A stretch of 64,000 bases of DNA from Streptomyces sp. HUAS 15-9 (GTDB lineage Bacteria; Actinomycetota; Actinomycetes; Streptomycetales; Streptomycetaceae), in assembly GCF_025642155.1 (NCBI RefSeq), contig NZ_CP106798.1, positions 7,006,001-7,070,000 of the forward strand. Reading direction: 5' to 3'. Under the pieces are notes generated by a model, which was not told the DNA's origin, made no database searches, and saw only the letters and a list, made by a program, of their open reading frames with translations. The position numbers and the translations under genes are program-made. Shown here piece by piece: positions 34,983-43,551 of this stretch (the first letter of the stretch is position 1; each line of letters opens with the position of its first letter).

Positions 34983-36020
34983 CTAGCCGAACTGCTGCTC
35001 AAGATCCTTGAGCTTGCGCTCGAGAGAGTCGAGCCGCGGCAGTGCCATGGTGTCGTCCTCCGCGGTCAGGTCGACCGTGACCGGGTCAGCCCCTTTGCGG
35101 ACCGGCTGAAGGGAGGGCCGAGAGCGTACGGGCAGCGCTTCCGGCGCGGATATGGCAGGCTCCGCAGTGACCTGGGAGGAACCGCGTTCCACCTCGTGCA
35201 CCTCCATCTGCCGGCCGGTGCCGCGGCCGACGAAACCGCGGTGCCCGCGGCTGATCGCCTTGAGCTGGGCCCGCTCGACCCGCTGCTGCTCGCGGCGGCG
35301 CAGCCGCGTCTGCTCCTTCTGACGCTGGTCCTCGCGCACCTCCTCGACCGCCTCGTCCAGGCTGCGCACGCCCTCCAGGAGCATCAGCGACCAGGCCTTG
35401 TAGGTCTCGCGGGGGGCCCGCAGCCAGCGGACGATACGGATCTGCGGCAGCGGACGGGGTACCAGGCCCTGCTCACGCAGCGCGGCCCGGCGGGTCTGCT
35501 TCAGCGCGCGGTCGAAGAGCACGGCCGCAGACAGCGACATGCCGGAGAAGAACTGGGGGGCGCCGTCGTGGCCGATGCCCCGGGGTGCGTGCACCCAGTT
35601 GAACCAGGCCGCGGCGCCCGCGAACGTCCATACGAGGATCCGGGAGCCGAGGGCCGCGTCACCGTGGCTGGCCTCGCGCACCGCGAGGACGGAGCAGAAC
35701 ATGGCCGCGCCGTCGAGACCGAACGGCACCAGATACTCCCAGCCGTCGGTGAGGCCGAGGTTCTGCTGGCCGAAGCCGACCAGGCCGTGGAAGGAGAGTG
35801 CCGCGGCAACCGCCGCACAGCAGAACAGAAGGACATAGGAGGCGGTGCCGTATATCGCCTCCTTGCGCCGGCGGCGCTCCTCGCTGCGCTCCCACGAGTC
35901 GTCCGCGCTCGTGTCCTTCCCCGAGGAGCGCTTACCGCGCGCAAGCACCGCGACCGCCGCCAGCATGCCCAGGAGCAGTACGGCGCCCGGAAGCAGCCAG
36001 TTCAGCGATATGTCTCTCAT
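34983..36020 (-). CDS. DUF2637 membrane protein (SpdB-like)
   Basis: A 345-residue protein. After a short N-terminal helix (LNWLLPGAVLLLGMLAAVAVLA), about four more helices span residues 40-165 in the DUF2637 pattern (YVLLFCCAAVAAALSFHGL, WEYLVPFGLDGAAMFCSVLAVREA). The rest is cytoplasmic, with a highly charged coiled coil (EEVREDQRQKEQTRLRRREQQ, about 220-245) and a disordered tail. DUF2637 proteins are best known from plasmid spread (SpdB) but also occur in chromosomes, as here. The start is ATG 36020, after AAGGGA. The function is unknown. Confidence 0.8.
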   Translation of the reverse strand: MRDISLNWLLPGAVLLLGMLAAVAVLARGKRSSGKDTSADDSWERSEERRRRKEAIYGTASYVLLFCCAAVAAALSFHGLVGFGQQNLGLTDGWEYLVPFGLDGAAMFCSVLAVREASHGDAALGSRILVWTFAGAAAWFNWVHAPRGIGHDGAPQFFSGMSLSAAVLFDRALKQTRRAALREQGLVPRPLPQIRIVRWLRAPRETYKAWSLMLLEGVRSLDEAVEEVREDQRQKEQTRLRRREQQRVERAQLKAISRGHRGFVGRGTGRQMEVHEVERGSSQVTAEPAISAPEALPVRSRPSLQPVRKGADPVTVDLTAEDDTMALPRLDSLERKLKDLEQQFG

Positions 36021-36323
36021 CTGGGGTCCCTTGCATTGGGATAGGGCGTATCGCCCGCCATAGTGGCCCAATCCCAACGGCCCTCAGGGGGTTTCGGGGC
36101 AAGAGGCCGCCAACGAAGTGCAAGGGGGTGCCCAGGGCGGCGTTCTGCTCGAACTGCCGCTTGAGGGGCGGGAGTTGAGTTCGAATAAGACTACCCGTAC
36201 GGATGGGGTCACGGAAAGTTCCTGAGAAAAGTGAGGAAGTTGTGAACTGCCTGTCTCCGCGGAGGTGTCCCAGTCGCCGGTGATCCTAGTGCACGCCGGA
36301 CCGTGCCGTGTCCTGAGGGTGCC
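36021..36323. other. intergenic region between DUF2637 and ferric reductase genes
   Basis: About 300 bases, less GC-rich at 36180-36250. It should carry the DUF2637 promoter. A small hairpin CTGAG...CTCAG near 36311 may end the ferric reductase transcript. No gene is seen. Confidence 0.4.
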
Positions 36324-37130
36324 TCAGACGGCCGTGGCCGCAGTGGGTTTGGCAATGCGGTCGGCGTCGCGGGTGTGTGGGCAGGTGTCCTGCGGCCTGA
36401 GGGTGTAGAACATGCAGCAGCTCGCCCGGCCCCGGGTGGGCAGCGCTTCGCCGTCGGGTCCGGTCAGCACCCGGAAGGCAGCAGCTCCACTTCGCGCACG
36501 GCCCGCTCCTCCTCGCCGAGGGAGGTGGGCGACGTACCAGAGCCCCTCGACCAGCTCGTCGGTCGCCATGCCCCACAGCGCGCGCCCGCGCCGCCGCATG
36601 CGCGGCCCGAACGCCCCGAGGACGGGTTCCGGGTGCTCGGCCACCGCTGCCCGCACCTGAGCCCGCAGCGCCTCATCGTCGGGCACCACGACCGCGCCGG
36701 ACAGCGCCGCGGCGGGGTCGCCCGGGAGGCAGGCGAAGGAGACGGGGCGTAGGGCCATGCGGTCGGCTGTGCGGTCGTACGAGACGTGCGTCACGGGGAG
36801 GCGGGGGACCCGGCGGTGCAGGAACCAGGGCACGGTGATCAGCAGGCAGGCGGGCCAGGCGTACCGGTGCAGTCCGAAGCTCGCGACGACGTCCGGGCGG
36901 GCGCGGTGTCCATAGTCCCGCAGTGTCTGTGACTCGTCCCACGCCAGGAACGCGTCGAGGCCGTCCGCGCCGTCCGCGAGCGTGGCGGCGGGGACCCAGC
37001 CGTCCCCGCCGGGGTCCGCGTCCCCGGCGCCCGGCTCCGTGACGGCCGGCCCCGGGTAGGTCTCGGCGAGGCGGGCGTACGCGGCGGAGAGGGCCGAGGC
37101 GGTCGGGGTGGTCGAGGCGGCGACGGGCAT
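36324..37130 (-). CDS. FhuF-like ferric siderophore reductase
   Basis: A 268-residue protein like the actinobacterial (2Fe-2S) ferric iron reductases that release iron from siderophores in the cytoplasm. The C-terminal cluster region reads RASCCMFYTLRPQDTCPHTRD. FhuF uses four cysteines (CC-x10-C-x2-C); here the last Cys is replaced, with His two residues after the third Cys, so the cluster may be incomplete or use His. The rest (WFLHRRVPRLP, ALWGMATDELVEGLWY) fits the family. An iron-box palindrome lies 40-55 bases upstream, so iron should repress it. The start is ATG 37130. Confidence 0.75.
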   Translation of the reverse strand: MPVAASTTPTASALSAAYARLAETYPGPAVTEPGAGDADPGGDGWVPAATLADGADGLDAFLAWDESQTLRDYGHRARPDVVASFGLHRYAWPACLLITVPWFLHRRVPRLPVTHVSYDRTADRMALRPVSFACLPGDPAAALSGAVVVPDDEALRAQVRAAVAEHPEPVLGAFGPRMRRRGRALWGMATDELVEGLWYVAHLPRRGGAGRARSGAAAFRVLTGPDGEALPTRGRASCCMFYTLRPQDTCPHTRDADRIAKPTAATAV

Positions 37131-37169
37131 GGCGGAACCACCGATCAGTGATCGTGGACGGCTGAAAAG

Positions 37170-37185
37170 GTAAGGTTTACCTTAC
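37170..37185. promoter_or_regulatory. iron box (IdeR/DmdR-type operator)
   Basis: GTAAGG (37170-37175) and CCTTAC (37180-37185) are perfect inverted repeats about TTTA, and the surroundings AAGGTAAGGTTTACCTTACT match 13 of 17 central positions of the IdeR/DmdR consensus. It lies 40 bases before the ferric reductase ATG, where an iron-dependent repressor would block transcription. Confidence 0.75.
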
Positions 37186-37304
37186 TCAATTCGCTCACTT
37201 CGTTCGGAATTTGAACTGTCGCGTTGTGCGCCTAAGGTGCTTGACGGCTGAGTAACAACCCGCCGTTAATAGCCCAAGTGCCGACAACCCGGAGGAGGAC
37301 CCCC

Positions 37305-38105
37305 GTGAAGCAGGGCGCACACGGCTCCGCCGCAACGGGGATTCCTGATCATCCGGCCGATGCCACGCGGGTGCCCGCGCAGCCGCGCGCCGCGGACGTG
37401 GCACGCGAGCGCGACACCTCGACACCCGAGGCCCGCGGCGAGCACACGCACAGCGAGCGGCCGATTCCGCAGCCGCGGGCGGTCGTGCAGCGCTCGTCCG
37501 TGCGCGGCCAGATCCTCGACGCGCTGCGCTCCGCGCTCGTGACGGGGGAGCTGAAGCCCGGCGAGGTGTACTCGGCGCCCGCGCTGGGCGACCGGTTCGG
37601 GGTCTCCGCGACGCCCGTGCGGGAGGCCATGCAGCAACTCGCGCTGGAGGGCGCGGTCGAGGTCGTGCCGAACCGCGGGTTCCGGGTCGTCGAGCGGGGC
37701 ACCCGGGAGCTGGCCGAACTGGCCGAGATCCGCGCGCTGATCGAGGTGCCGGTGATGCTGCGACTCGCCCGTACGGTGCCCGCCGCGCGCTGGGCGGAGC
37801 TGTGGCCGCTCGCCGAGGACACCGTGCGCGCCGCGTCCTCCGGCTGCCGCGCCACGTACGCCGAGTCCGACCGCGCCTTCCACAGCGCGCTGCTGGCCCT
37901 CTCCGGCAACGAACAGCTCGTCCGCATCGCCGAGGACCTGCACCGCCGCTCCCAGTGGCCCCTGGTCGGCGGCCCACCGCGCCCGGGCCACGCCGACCTC
38001 ATCGCCGACGCGGCGGAGCACACGGCACTGCTGGAGGCCCTGATCGCCCGCGACCTGGACGTCGTACGCGCCCTGGTGGGCGAACACTTCGCGGGCGCGG
38101 CCTGA
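37305..38105 (+). CDS. GntR family (FadR subfamily) transcriptional regulator
   Basis: A 266-residue regulator. The first 55 residues are a disordered Ala/Pro/Glu stretch. The winged helix follows (QILDALRSALVTGELKPGEVY, FGVSATPVREAMQQLALEGAVEVVPNRGF), then an all-helical FCD effector domain (ELAEIRALIEVPVML, YAESDRAFHSALLALSGN, DAAEHTALLEALIARD) with His in HSAL and DAAEHTAL, likely metal or carboxylate ligands. GTG 37305 is right after GGAGGAGG; the longer frame from 37278 has no ribosome site. It is divergent from the ferric reductase. Its target is unknown. Confidence 0.88.
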   Translation: MKQGAHGSAATGIPDHPADATRVPAQPRAADVARERDTSTPEARGEHTHSERPIPQPRAVVQRSSVRGQILDALRSALVTGELKPGEVYSAPALGDRFGVSATPVREAMQQLALEGAVEVVPNRGFRVVERGTRELAELAEIRALIEVPVMLRLARTVPAARWAELWPLAEDTVRAASSGCRATYAESDRAFHSALLALSGNEQLVRIAEDLHRRSQWPLVGGPPRPGHADLIADAAEHTALLEALIARDLDVVRALVGEHFAGAA

Positions 38106-38492
38106 ACGTACTGCTCCGCCGTGATCCGCTGGAACGGCCCACCGCGCGGGAGGTGCTTACGCCGGCGGCGCAGGGCAAGCAGGACCTGCCGTCGACGCAG
38201 GAGGCGAAGCGGCAAGTACCTGCGGTGCGGAGATCTGCGAGCCTGGCGCGGTGTGCGGGGGCCCGCGTGGTGCCCCGCGCTTGGGCTGGGGGTGCCCGGC
38301 TCAGGCCCGCGCCGGGGTAAGAACTGTTGCCCTCGCCCTCCGTGCCGCTCGCAGTCCTCGAGAAGCCGTCGTGCCGGTGTCGCTGATGCATGGGTGGGGC
38401 GTACCGATGCGCGGGTCGGGCGATGTGGTCCGTGTCGTGTCCGGCGCGGTGCACCCCCGGGTGGGCGGTGCGCGGCGCGGGCCCGGGGTGGG
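38106..38492 (-). other. intergenic region with a decayed duplicate of the DUF2231 gene end
   Basis: About 390 bases with no intact gene. On the minus strand, around 38320-38400, the frame reads RHDGFSRTASGTEGEGNSS, close to the last residues of the next gene (WHDGFSKTASHKGSEDDGS). The DNA is also alike (GAGAAGCCGTCGTGCC at both). This suggests an old tandem duplication whose second copy has decayed. Confidence 0.45.
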
Positions 38493-39026
38493 TCAGGAGC
38501 CGTCGTCCTCGGATCCCTTGTGGCTTGCCGTCTTTGAGAAGCCGTCGTGCCAGGCGGCCTTCGCGCCGGAGTCGCCGATGCGGTACACGTCCACGACCGC
38601 GCCCGTGGCTACGGCCAGGGACAGTACGGCGAACGTGATCCGCAGGGGGAGGGCGTAGCGGCGTGCGGTGGCGGGTGATCCGGCTTCCAGCGCGTCCGGC
38701 GCGGGCCGGCGGCGGCTCGCCCACCAGACTGCCGCCGCCAGGACGAACAGGCCCGCCGCCCAGGGCAGCAGACCGTCGCCGAGTTCGGCGTGGCGGCGGA
38801 CCAGGGCGTTGCCGTCGACGTGCTCCTCCAGCCACTCGCCGGCCTGAGTGGTCAGCGGCACGCTCACCAGGGCGACGAAGGCGAGCAGGGGCAGCAGCGG
38901 GCCCAGTCGCAGCGCGGCCTTCGGCCAGCAGGCGCAGACCACCAGGGCCAGCGCGGTCAGCGGAACGAGCACGACGACGAGATGGACGAGCAGGACATGT
39001 GCGGGCAGGCCATTGACGAGGCTCAT
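38493..39026 (-). CDS. DUF2231 family membrane protein
   Basis: A 177-residue integral membrane protein with four helices: HVLLVHLVVVLVPLTALALVV, LGPLLPLLAFVALVSVPL, LLPWAAGLFVLAAAVWW and LRITFAVLSLAVATGAV. The N-terminal helix has two histidines (AHVLLVHLV), and HAELGD follows; this conserved His pattern suggests a haem- or metal-binding role, as proposed for DUF2231. The C-terminus is a short soluble tail (GDSGAKAAWHDGF). ATG 39026 follows GGAG. It stands alone on the minus strand. Confidence 0.8.
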   Translation of the reverse strand: MSLVNGLPAHVLLVHLVVVLVPLTALALVVCACWPKAALRLGPLLPLLAFVALVSVPLTTQAGEWLEEHVDGNALVRRHAELGDGLLPWAAGLFVLAAAVWWASRRRPAPDALEAGSPATARRYALPLRITFAVLSLAVATGAVVDVYRIGDSGAKAAWHDGFSKTASHKGSEDDGS

Positions 39027-39098
39027 CGGGCACTCCTGTGAGGGGGTCGGGTGCGCCAGCCTGGCACAGGAACCTCTCAGTTCCCTCTGGGTCCGCGC

Positions 39099-39881
39099 TC
39101 AGGCCGTGGCCGCCCCCGGAGCCGGCGGGGCCAGCTGGCGGGCCAGCCAGGTCGGTACGCCGCCGAGCAGGCGGAACAGCCGGCGGGCCTCCTCCCGCAG
39201 CCGGGACGCCTCCGGCTCCGACTCCGCGTCGGCGAGCGAGGCGAGGGCCGGTGCCGTACCCACCAGATAGCCCAACTCCTCCCGGATGCGCAGGGATTCG
39301 GCGAAGCCGTGCCTCGCCTCCGCCAACTCGCCCTCGCGCAGCGCCAGCCCGGCGAGGTGGCGCCAGGTGAACGACAGCAGCAGCGGGTCGGAGTGCGCGG
39401 CGGCGGCCGCGTGGGCACGGCGGTACGCGGCCAGCGCCGCCTGCGGGGAACGGGCCAGGTTCTCGGCGAGCAGCCCGCGCCGGAAGTCCAGCAGGGCCCG
39501 GCCCGACGATCCCGGAGGGAGCAGCGCCGCCGCCCGGCCCAGCGCCGAGCGTGCCTCGTCGGCCCGGTCCCGCACCCCGTGGATCGTGGCCGCGTACGCA
39601 AGTTGCCCGCGTTCACAAGCGGCCGCGCCCCGCTCCTCGTCGCTGCGGGCCTGTGCCTCGGCCGTACGCAGCGCGTCCTCGGCCTCCGCCCAGCCCCGCT
39701 CGGTGTAGAGACACCGCTCGACCAGCAGCCCGGCCCGTTGCAGCGTGGCCGCCGCCCCGTCCGGCGGGAGCAGCGCGGCCGCGTCGGCCCAGCAGGCCCG
39801 CGAGCGCAGCCGCCATACCGCGGTCTGGAGAGGATCGTCACCAGAGGTCGTTCCGTTACCAGACATGGCGGTATGCGCCAC
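39099..39881 (-). CDS. helical repeat (TPR-like) protein of unknown function
   Basis: A 260-residue all-helical protein. Units such as ERGWAEAEDALRTAEAQARSD, GRALLDFRRGLLAENLARSP and LAGLALREGELAEARHGFAES follow the spacing of tetratricopeptide helices, so a protein-binding scaffold is likely. No catalytic motif is present. The GTG at 39881 is preferred (GGGGAGGG six bases upstream); an ATG at 39866 is in frame. It lies between DUF2231 and PucR on the same strand, but the spacing does not suggest an operon with PucR. Confidence 0.65.
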   Translation of the reverse strand: MAHTAMSGNGTTSGDDPLQTAVWRLRSRACWADAAALLPPDGAAATLQRAGLLVERCLYTERGWAEAEDALRTAEAQARSDEERGAAACERGQLAYAATIHGVRDRADEARSALGRAAALLPPGSSGRALLDFRRGLLAENLARSPQAALAAYRRAHAAAAAHSDPLLLSFTWRHLAGLALREGELAEARHGFAESLRIREELGYLVGTAPALASLADAESEPEASRLREEARRLFRLLGGVPTWLARQLAPPAPGAATA

Positions 39882-40034
39882 GTTGCCCTCCCCGAGCGCG
39901 CCATCGAGCTGTTGAGTGGTGGCGGCATTCCAGCACCAATCGAGTGGCCTGGCCAAGAGGGTGGGTGAATAATTTCACAAAGTCGTGGGATCACGCCACC
40001 AGTTGGCGCGCATCCGTCGTACGCCCGGACGGCC

Positions 40035-41729
40035 TCAGCTCATCCGCAACGCCAGGAAGAAATCGAGCTTGTCCTCCAGCCGGGACAGGTCCCGTCCCGT
40101 CAACTGCTCGATTCTCCCCACGCGATAGCGCAGCGTGTTGACGTGCAGGTGGAGACGGGTGGCGCAGCGGGTCCAGGAGCCGTCGCAGTCCAGGAACGCC
40201 TCCAGCGTCGGGATCAGCTCGGCGCGGTGGCGGCGGTCGTAGTCGCGCAGCGGGTCCAGGAGGCGGGCGGTGAAGGCCCGGCGGACGTCGTCCGGCACGA
40301 ACGGCAGCAGCAGCACGTGCGAGGCCAGCTCCTGATGGCCCGCGGCGCACACCCGTCCGGGACGCGCCGCGGCCACCCGCCGCGCATGCCGCGCCTCCTC
40401 CAGCGCGCCCCGCAGCCCCTCCGCCGAGTGCACGGCCGCGCTGACGCCCAGCGTGACCCGACCGTCCTCGCCCAGGCCCGCCGACAGCGGGTCCCGTACG
40501 GTCTCCAGGAGCTCGTCGGCGAGGATCCCGGGCTCCGAGCCGTCGTGCTCGGACGGGACGGCCGGCAGCGGGACCAGCGCGACGGCCTCCTCACCGGTGT
40601 GGGCGACGGCGATCCGGTCGGAGGGCTCGGGTCCGGTGGCGAGGGGGTCGACCAGGATCTCCTCCAGCAGCGACTGGGCGACCGGGCCGCCTTCGACGTC
40701 GCCTTCGTCCCACTCGACCCGCGCCACCACCACCTGCCAGTGCGGGGCCGTGCCGAGGCCGGGCAGCAGCACCGGCGCCGCCACCCGCAGGCGCGCGGCG
40801 ATCTCGGCGGGCGCGGCGCCCGTCTGCACCAGTTCGAGGACCTCCTGCGCGAGCCGCCGCCGCACCGTGCGCGACGCGTCCCGCCGGTCCCGCTCGACCG
40901 CGATCAGCTGGGTGACGCCCTGGAGCAGATCCAGGCGCTCCTCGGGCCAGTCCCCGGCGTCCGCCTCCACGGCGAGCAGCCAGTCCGACAGCACCGTCTC
41001 GCGCACGTCCCGGGCCGCGTGCGGGGAGCGGCCGCTGCTGCGGATCGGGAACAGCGAATACGTCGACATGGTCGCGGGCGCGGGGGCGGAGCCCAGCGGC
41101 ACCCGGTGCGGTCCGCGACGGCCGGTGCGCACGGCGGACAGATGCTCGGCGGCGAGCCTGGCGTAGGTCTCCGGGGGCAGGGCCGGGCCCGCGACCTTCG
41201 AGCCCGCGATCAGCCGCCCGGTGGGGGAGAGCACCCAGGCCCGCAGGTCCAGGTCGGAGCCGAGGAGGTCCAGGACCACGTCCGGGCCGCCGCCCGCCGG
41301 ACCCGAGGTCATCAACCGGCGGTGCCGGTCGACCACGGCCGCCAGATCACCGGCCCGCTCGCCCGAGACCTGCCGGACCACATGCTCGGTAATCGTTGCG
41401 AACGCAACCGACTCATGCACCGCGAACAGGGGCAGCCGGTGCCGGGCGCAGGCCAGCACCAGGTCGTCCGGCACATCCCCGAGCTCGGCCTCACCGGCTG
41501 CCAGCGCGGCCACGCCCGCCTGCACCAGGATCCGTACGAACGGCTCGGAGTCCGCCGCGTTCCGCCGCCAGGCCAGCCCCGTCAGCACCAGCTCTCCGCC
41601 CGAGAGATAGCGGCTGGGGTCACGCAGATCGGTGGTCATCACCCCGCGCACGGCGCGGTCGAGCTCGTCCTCGCCGCCGAGCAGCCGCAGGCCCAGCGCA
41701 TCGGTGTCCAGCAGTGCGCGCAGCCGCAT
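40035..41729 (-). CDS. pucR: PucR family transcriptional regulator (purine catabolism)
   Basis: A 564-residue regulator. An N-terminal PucR domain (MRLRALLDTDALGLRLL, ELVLTGLAWR) is followed by a GGDEF-like middle region (VTLGVSAAVHSAEGLRGALEEARHAR) and a C-terminal helix-turn-helix (TLEAFLDCDGSWTRCATRLHLHVNTLRYRVGRIEQLTG). In Bacillus, PucR controls purine-degrading genes. Here it is divergent from the xanthine dehydrogenase operon, 312 bases apart, so control of that operon is the natural reading. The ATG at 41729 is used. Confidence 0.88.
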   Translation of the reverse strand: MRLRALLDTDALGLRLLGGEDELDRAVRGVMTTDLRDPSRYLSGGELVLTGLAWRRNAADSEPFVRILVQAGVAALAAGEAELGDVPDDLVLACARHRLPLFAVHESVAFATITEHVVRQVSGERAGDLAAVVDRHRRLMTSGPAGGGPDVVLDLLGSDLDLRAWVLSPTGRLIAGSKVAGPALPPETYARLAAEHLSAVRTGRRGPHRVPLGSAPAPATMSTYSLFPIRSSGRSPHAARDVRETVLSDWLLAVEADAGDWPEERLDLLQGVTQLIAVERDRRDASRTVRRRLAQEVLELVQTGAAPAEIAARLRVAAPVLLPGLGTAPHWQVVVARVEWDEGDVEGGPVAQSLLEEILVDPLATGPEPSDRIAVAHTGEEAVALVPLPAVPSEHDGSEPGILADELLETVRDPLSAGLGEDGRVTLGVSAAVHSAEGLRGALEEARHARRVAAARPGRVCAAGHQELASHVLLLPFVPDDVRRAFTARLLDPLRDYDRRHRAELIPTLEAFLDCDGSWTRCATRLHLHVNTLRYRVGRIEQLTGRDLSRLEDKLDFFLALRMS

Positions 41730-42041
41730 TCTCGTCGCCGCCGTTCTTTGTCTCGTCTTTGTCTCGAAAACTACGATGAATCTTGAAGGGTCCAGTGGGG
41801 CGGGGGCCCAGTGGTGTTTCCGGAGGAAAACGAAGAGGTTTCTGATGGCCTCCGTTCATACGAATCTACAAGATGCCCGTGCTGGCCAGCCAACTCCTTC
41901 ATGGTTTCCGTGACTGACCCCCTCGGACCACAGCGCTGTGTACTGGCCCGGCTCAGCGTGAACAGCACATGAACGAGCCGGGCCCGCCGCACACGATCTG
42001 GCTCATTCCGTACGACCCCGAGACGAAGAAGAGAGCCGGTC
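41730..42041. promoter_or_regulatory. divergent promoter region between pucR and the xdh operon
   Basis: About 312 bases. An inverted repeat GCCCGGCTC (41946-41954) and GAGCCGGGC (41975-41983) lies in the xdh leader, 60 bases before the first start, and may be an operator or leader hairpin. The sequence near 41757-41790 is AT-rich (CTCGAAAACTACGATGAATC) and may hold promoters. No gene is seen. Confidence 0.45.
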
Positions 42042-42932
42042 ATGGACTTCCTTCGCCCCGCCAGCTGGGAGGAGGCGCTCGCCGCGAAGGCCGAGCACCC
42101 CACCGCTGTGCCGATTGCGGGTGGCACCGATGTGATGGTCGAGATCAATTTCGACCACCGCCGGCCCGAGTACCTCCTCGACCTCAACCGCATCGGCGAC
42201 CTCTACGAGTGGGAGGTGGGCGAGGCGAGCGTGCGGCTGGGCGCCTCCGTCCCGTACACCCGGATCATGGAGAACCTGCGCGCCGAACTGCCGGGCCTGG
42301 CCCTCGCCTCGCACACGGTCGCCTCCCCGCAGATCCGCAACCGCGGCGGCGTCGGCGGCAACCTCGGCACCGCCTCCCCGGCCGGCGACGCCCACCCGGC
42401 CCTGCTGGCGGCGGGCGCCGAGGTCGAGGCCGAGTCGGTGCGCGGCACACGGCTGATTCCGATCGACGACTTCTACACCGGCGTGAAGCGCAACGCGCTC
42501 GCCCCCGACGAGCTGATCCGCGCCGTCCACATCAAGAAGGCGGACGGCCCGCAGCAGTACTCCAAGGTCGGCACCCGCAACGCCATGGTCATCGCCGTGT
42601 GCGCCTTCGGTCTCGCCCTGCATCCCGAGACCCGCACGGTCCGCACCGGCATCGGCTCGGCCGCGCCCACCCCCGTCCGGGCGAAGACCGCCGAGGACTT
42701 CCTGAACGCGGCACTCGAAGAGGGCGGCTTCTGGGACAACGGAAAGATCATCACCCCGTCGGTCGCCAAGCAGTTCGCGGACCTCTGCTCCGCCGCCTGC
42801 AACCCGATCGACGACGTCCGGGGCACCGCGAGCTACCGCCGTCACGCGGTCGGCGTCATGGCCCGCAGGACGCTCACCTGGACCTGGGAGTCGTACCGCG
42901 GCGCCCGCCGCATCACGGAGGGAGCCGCGTAA
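42042..42932 (+). CDS. xanthine dehydrogenase FAD-binding subunit
   Basis: The medium subunit of a three-part xanthine dehydrogenase, 296 residues. It has the PCMH-type FAD domain: AVPIAGGTDVMVEIN, then SPQIRNRGGVGGNLGTASPAGD, which wraps the flavin, and a C-terminal CODH-FAD domain (YSKVGTRNAMVIAVCAFG). It passes electrons from the iron-sulphur clusters to NAD or another acceptor. ATG 42042 follows a purine-rich AAGAAGAGAG. Its stop overlaps the next ATG (TAATG). It is the first of three xdh genes, opposite pucR. Confidence 0.9.
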   Translation: MDFLRPASWEEALAAKAEHPTAVPIAGGTDVMVEINFDHRRPEYLLDLNRIGDLYEWEVGEASVRLGASVPYTRIMENLRAELPGLALASHTVASPQIRNRGGVGGNLGTASPAGDAHPALLAAGAEVEAESVRGTRLIPIDDFYTGVKRNALAPDELIRAVHIKKADGPQQYSKVGTRNAMVIAVCAFGLALHPETRTVRTGIGSAAPTPVRAKTAEDFLNAALEEGGFWDNGKIITPSVAKQFADLCSAACNPIDDVRGTASYRRHAVGVMARRTLTWTWESYRGARRITEGAA

Positions 42933-43549
42933 TGCGCGTCAACTTCACTGTCAACGGACGCCCGCAGGAAGCCGACGACGTCTGGGAGGGCGAGTCGCTG
43001 CTCTACGTCCTGCGCGAGCGCCTCGGGCTGCCCGGCTCCAAGAACGCCTGCGAGCAGGGCGAGTGCGGGTCGTGCACAGTCCGCCTGGACGGCGTGCCGG
43101 TGTGTTCGTGCCTGGTCGCGGCGGGCCAGGTCGAGGGCCGCGAGGTCGTCACCGTGGAGGGTCTGGCGGACTACGCCAAGCAGCGCTCCTGCGGGACGGG
43201 CGCCTGCGGTACGTCGCTGCAGGACGCCCGGCTGGCCCTCCCCCCGGGCGAAGCCTGGGGGAGGGCCGCCGAGGGCCAGGACTCGCAGACCGGTGAGGGC
43301 ACCGGCTCATCCCCGCGCGCAGCGCTCTCTCCGATCCAGCAGGCGTTCATCGACGCCGGCGCCGTCCAGTGCGGCTTCTGCACCCCGGGTCTGCTCGTCG
43401 CCGCCGACGAGATGCTGGAGAACAACCCCGACCCGACCGACGCGGACATCCGCGAGGCGTTGTCGGGCAACCTGTGCCGCTGCACGGGCTACGAGAAGAT
43501 CATGGACGCGGTCCGCCTGGCGGCCGCCCGGCAGGGAGAGGCTGTCTGA
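42932..43549 (+). CDS. xanthine dehydrogenase iron-sulphur subunit with an inserted segment
   Basis: The small subunit, with two [2Fe-2S] clusters: plant-type CEQGECGSC...C near residue 40, then the C-terminal VQCGFCTPG and LCRCTGY. Between the two domains, residues about 90-130 (SCGTGACGTSLQDARL, then LPPGEAWGRAAEGQDS) are an insertion not usual in XdhA-like small subunits, partly made by a palindrome (43235-43267). The domains themselves are intact and in frame, so the protein should still function. It starts on the overlapping ATG at 42932, two bases before the large-subunit start region. Confidence 0.9.
   Translation: MRVNFTVNGRPQEADDVWEGESLLYVLRERLGLPGSKNACEQGECGSCTVRLDGVPVCSCLVAAGQVEGREVVTVEGLADYAKQRSCGTGACGTSLQDARLALPPGEAWGRAAEGQDSQTGEGTGSSPRAALSPIQQAFIDAGAVQCGFCTPGLLVAADEMLENNPDPTDADIREALSGNLCRCTGYEKIMDAVRLAAARQGEAV
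43235..43267 (+). repeat. palindrome inside the iron-sulphur subunit gene
   Basis: GCCCTCCCCC and GGGGGAGGGC flank a short loop (43235-43267). It resembles the ends of the palindromic element seen at 6510 and 44080 (CTCCCCC ... GGGGG) but lacks the CAGGGGGGACCCCC end, so it may be a related or truncated copy. It is in frame. Confidence 0.5.
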
Positions 43550-43551
43550 GC

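Noticed and set aside
34983..36020. DUF2637/SpdB protein taken as evidence of an integrated plasmid
   Set aside because: No integrase, replication, TraB or attachment-site signature lies near it; DUF2637 proteins also occur singly in chromosomes.
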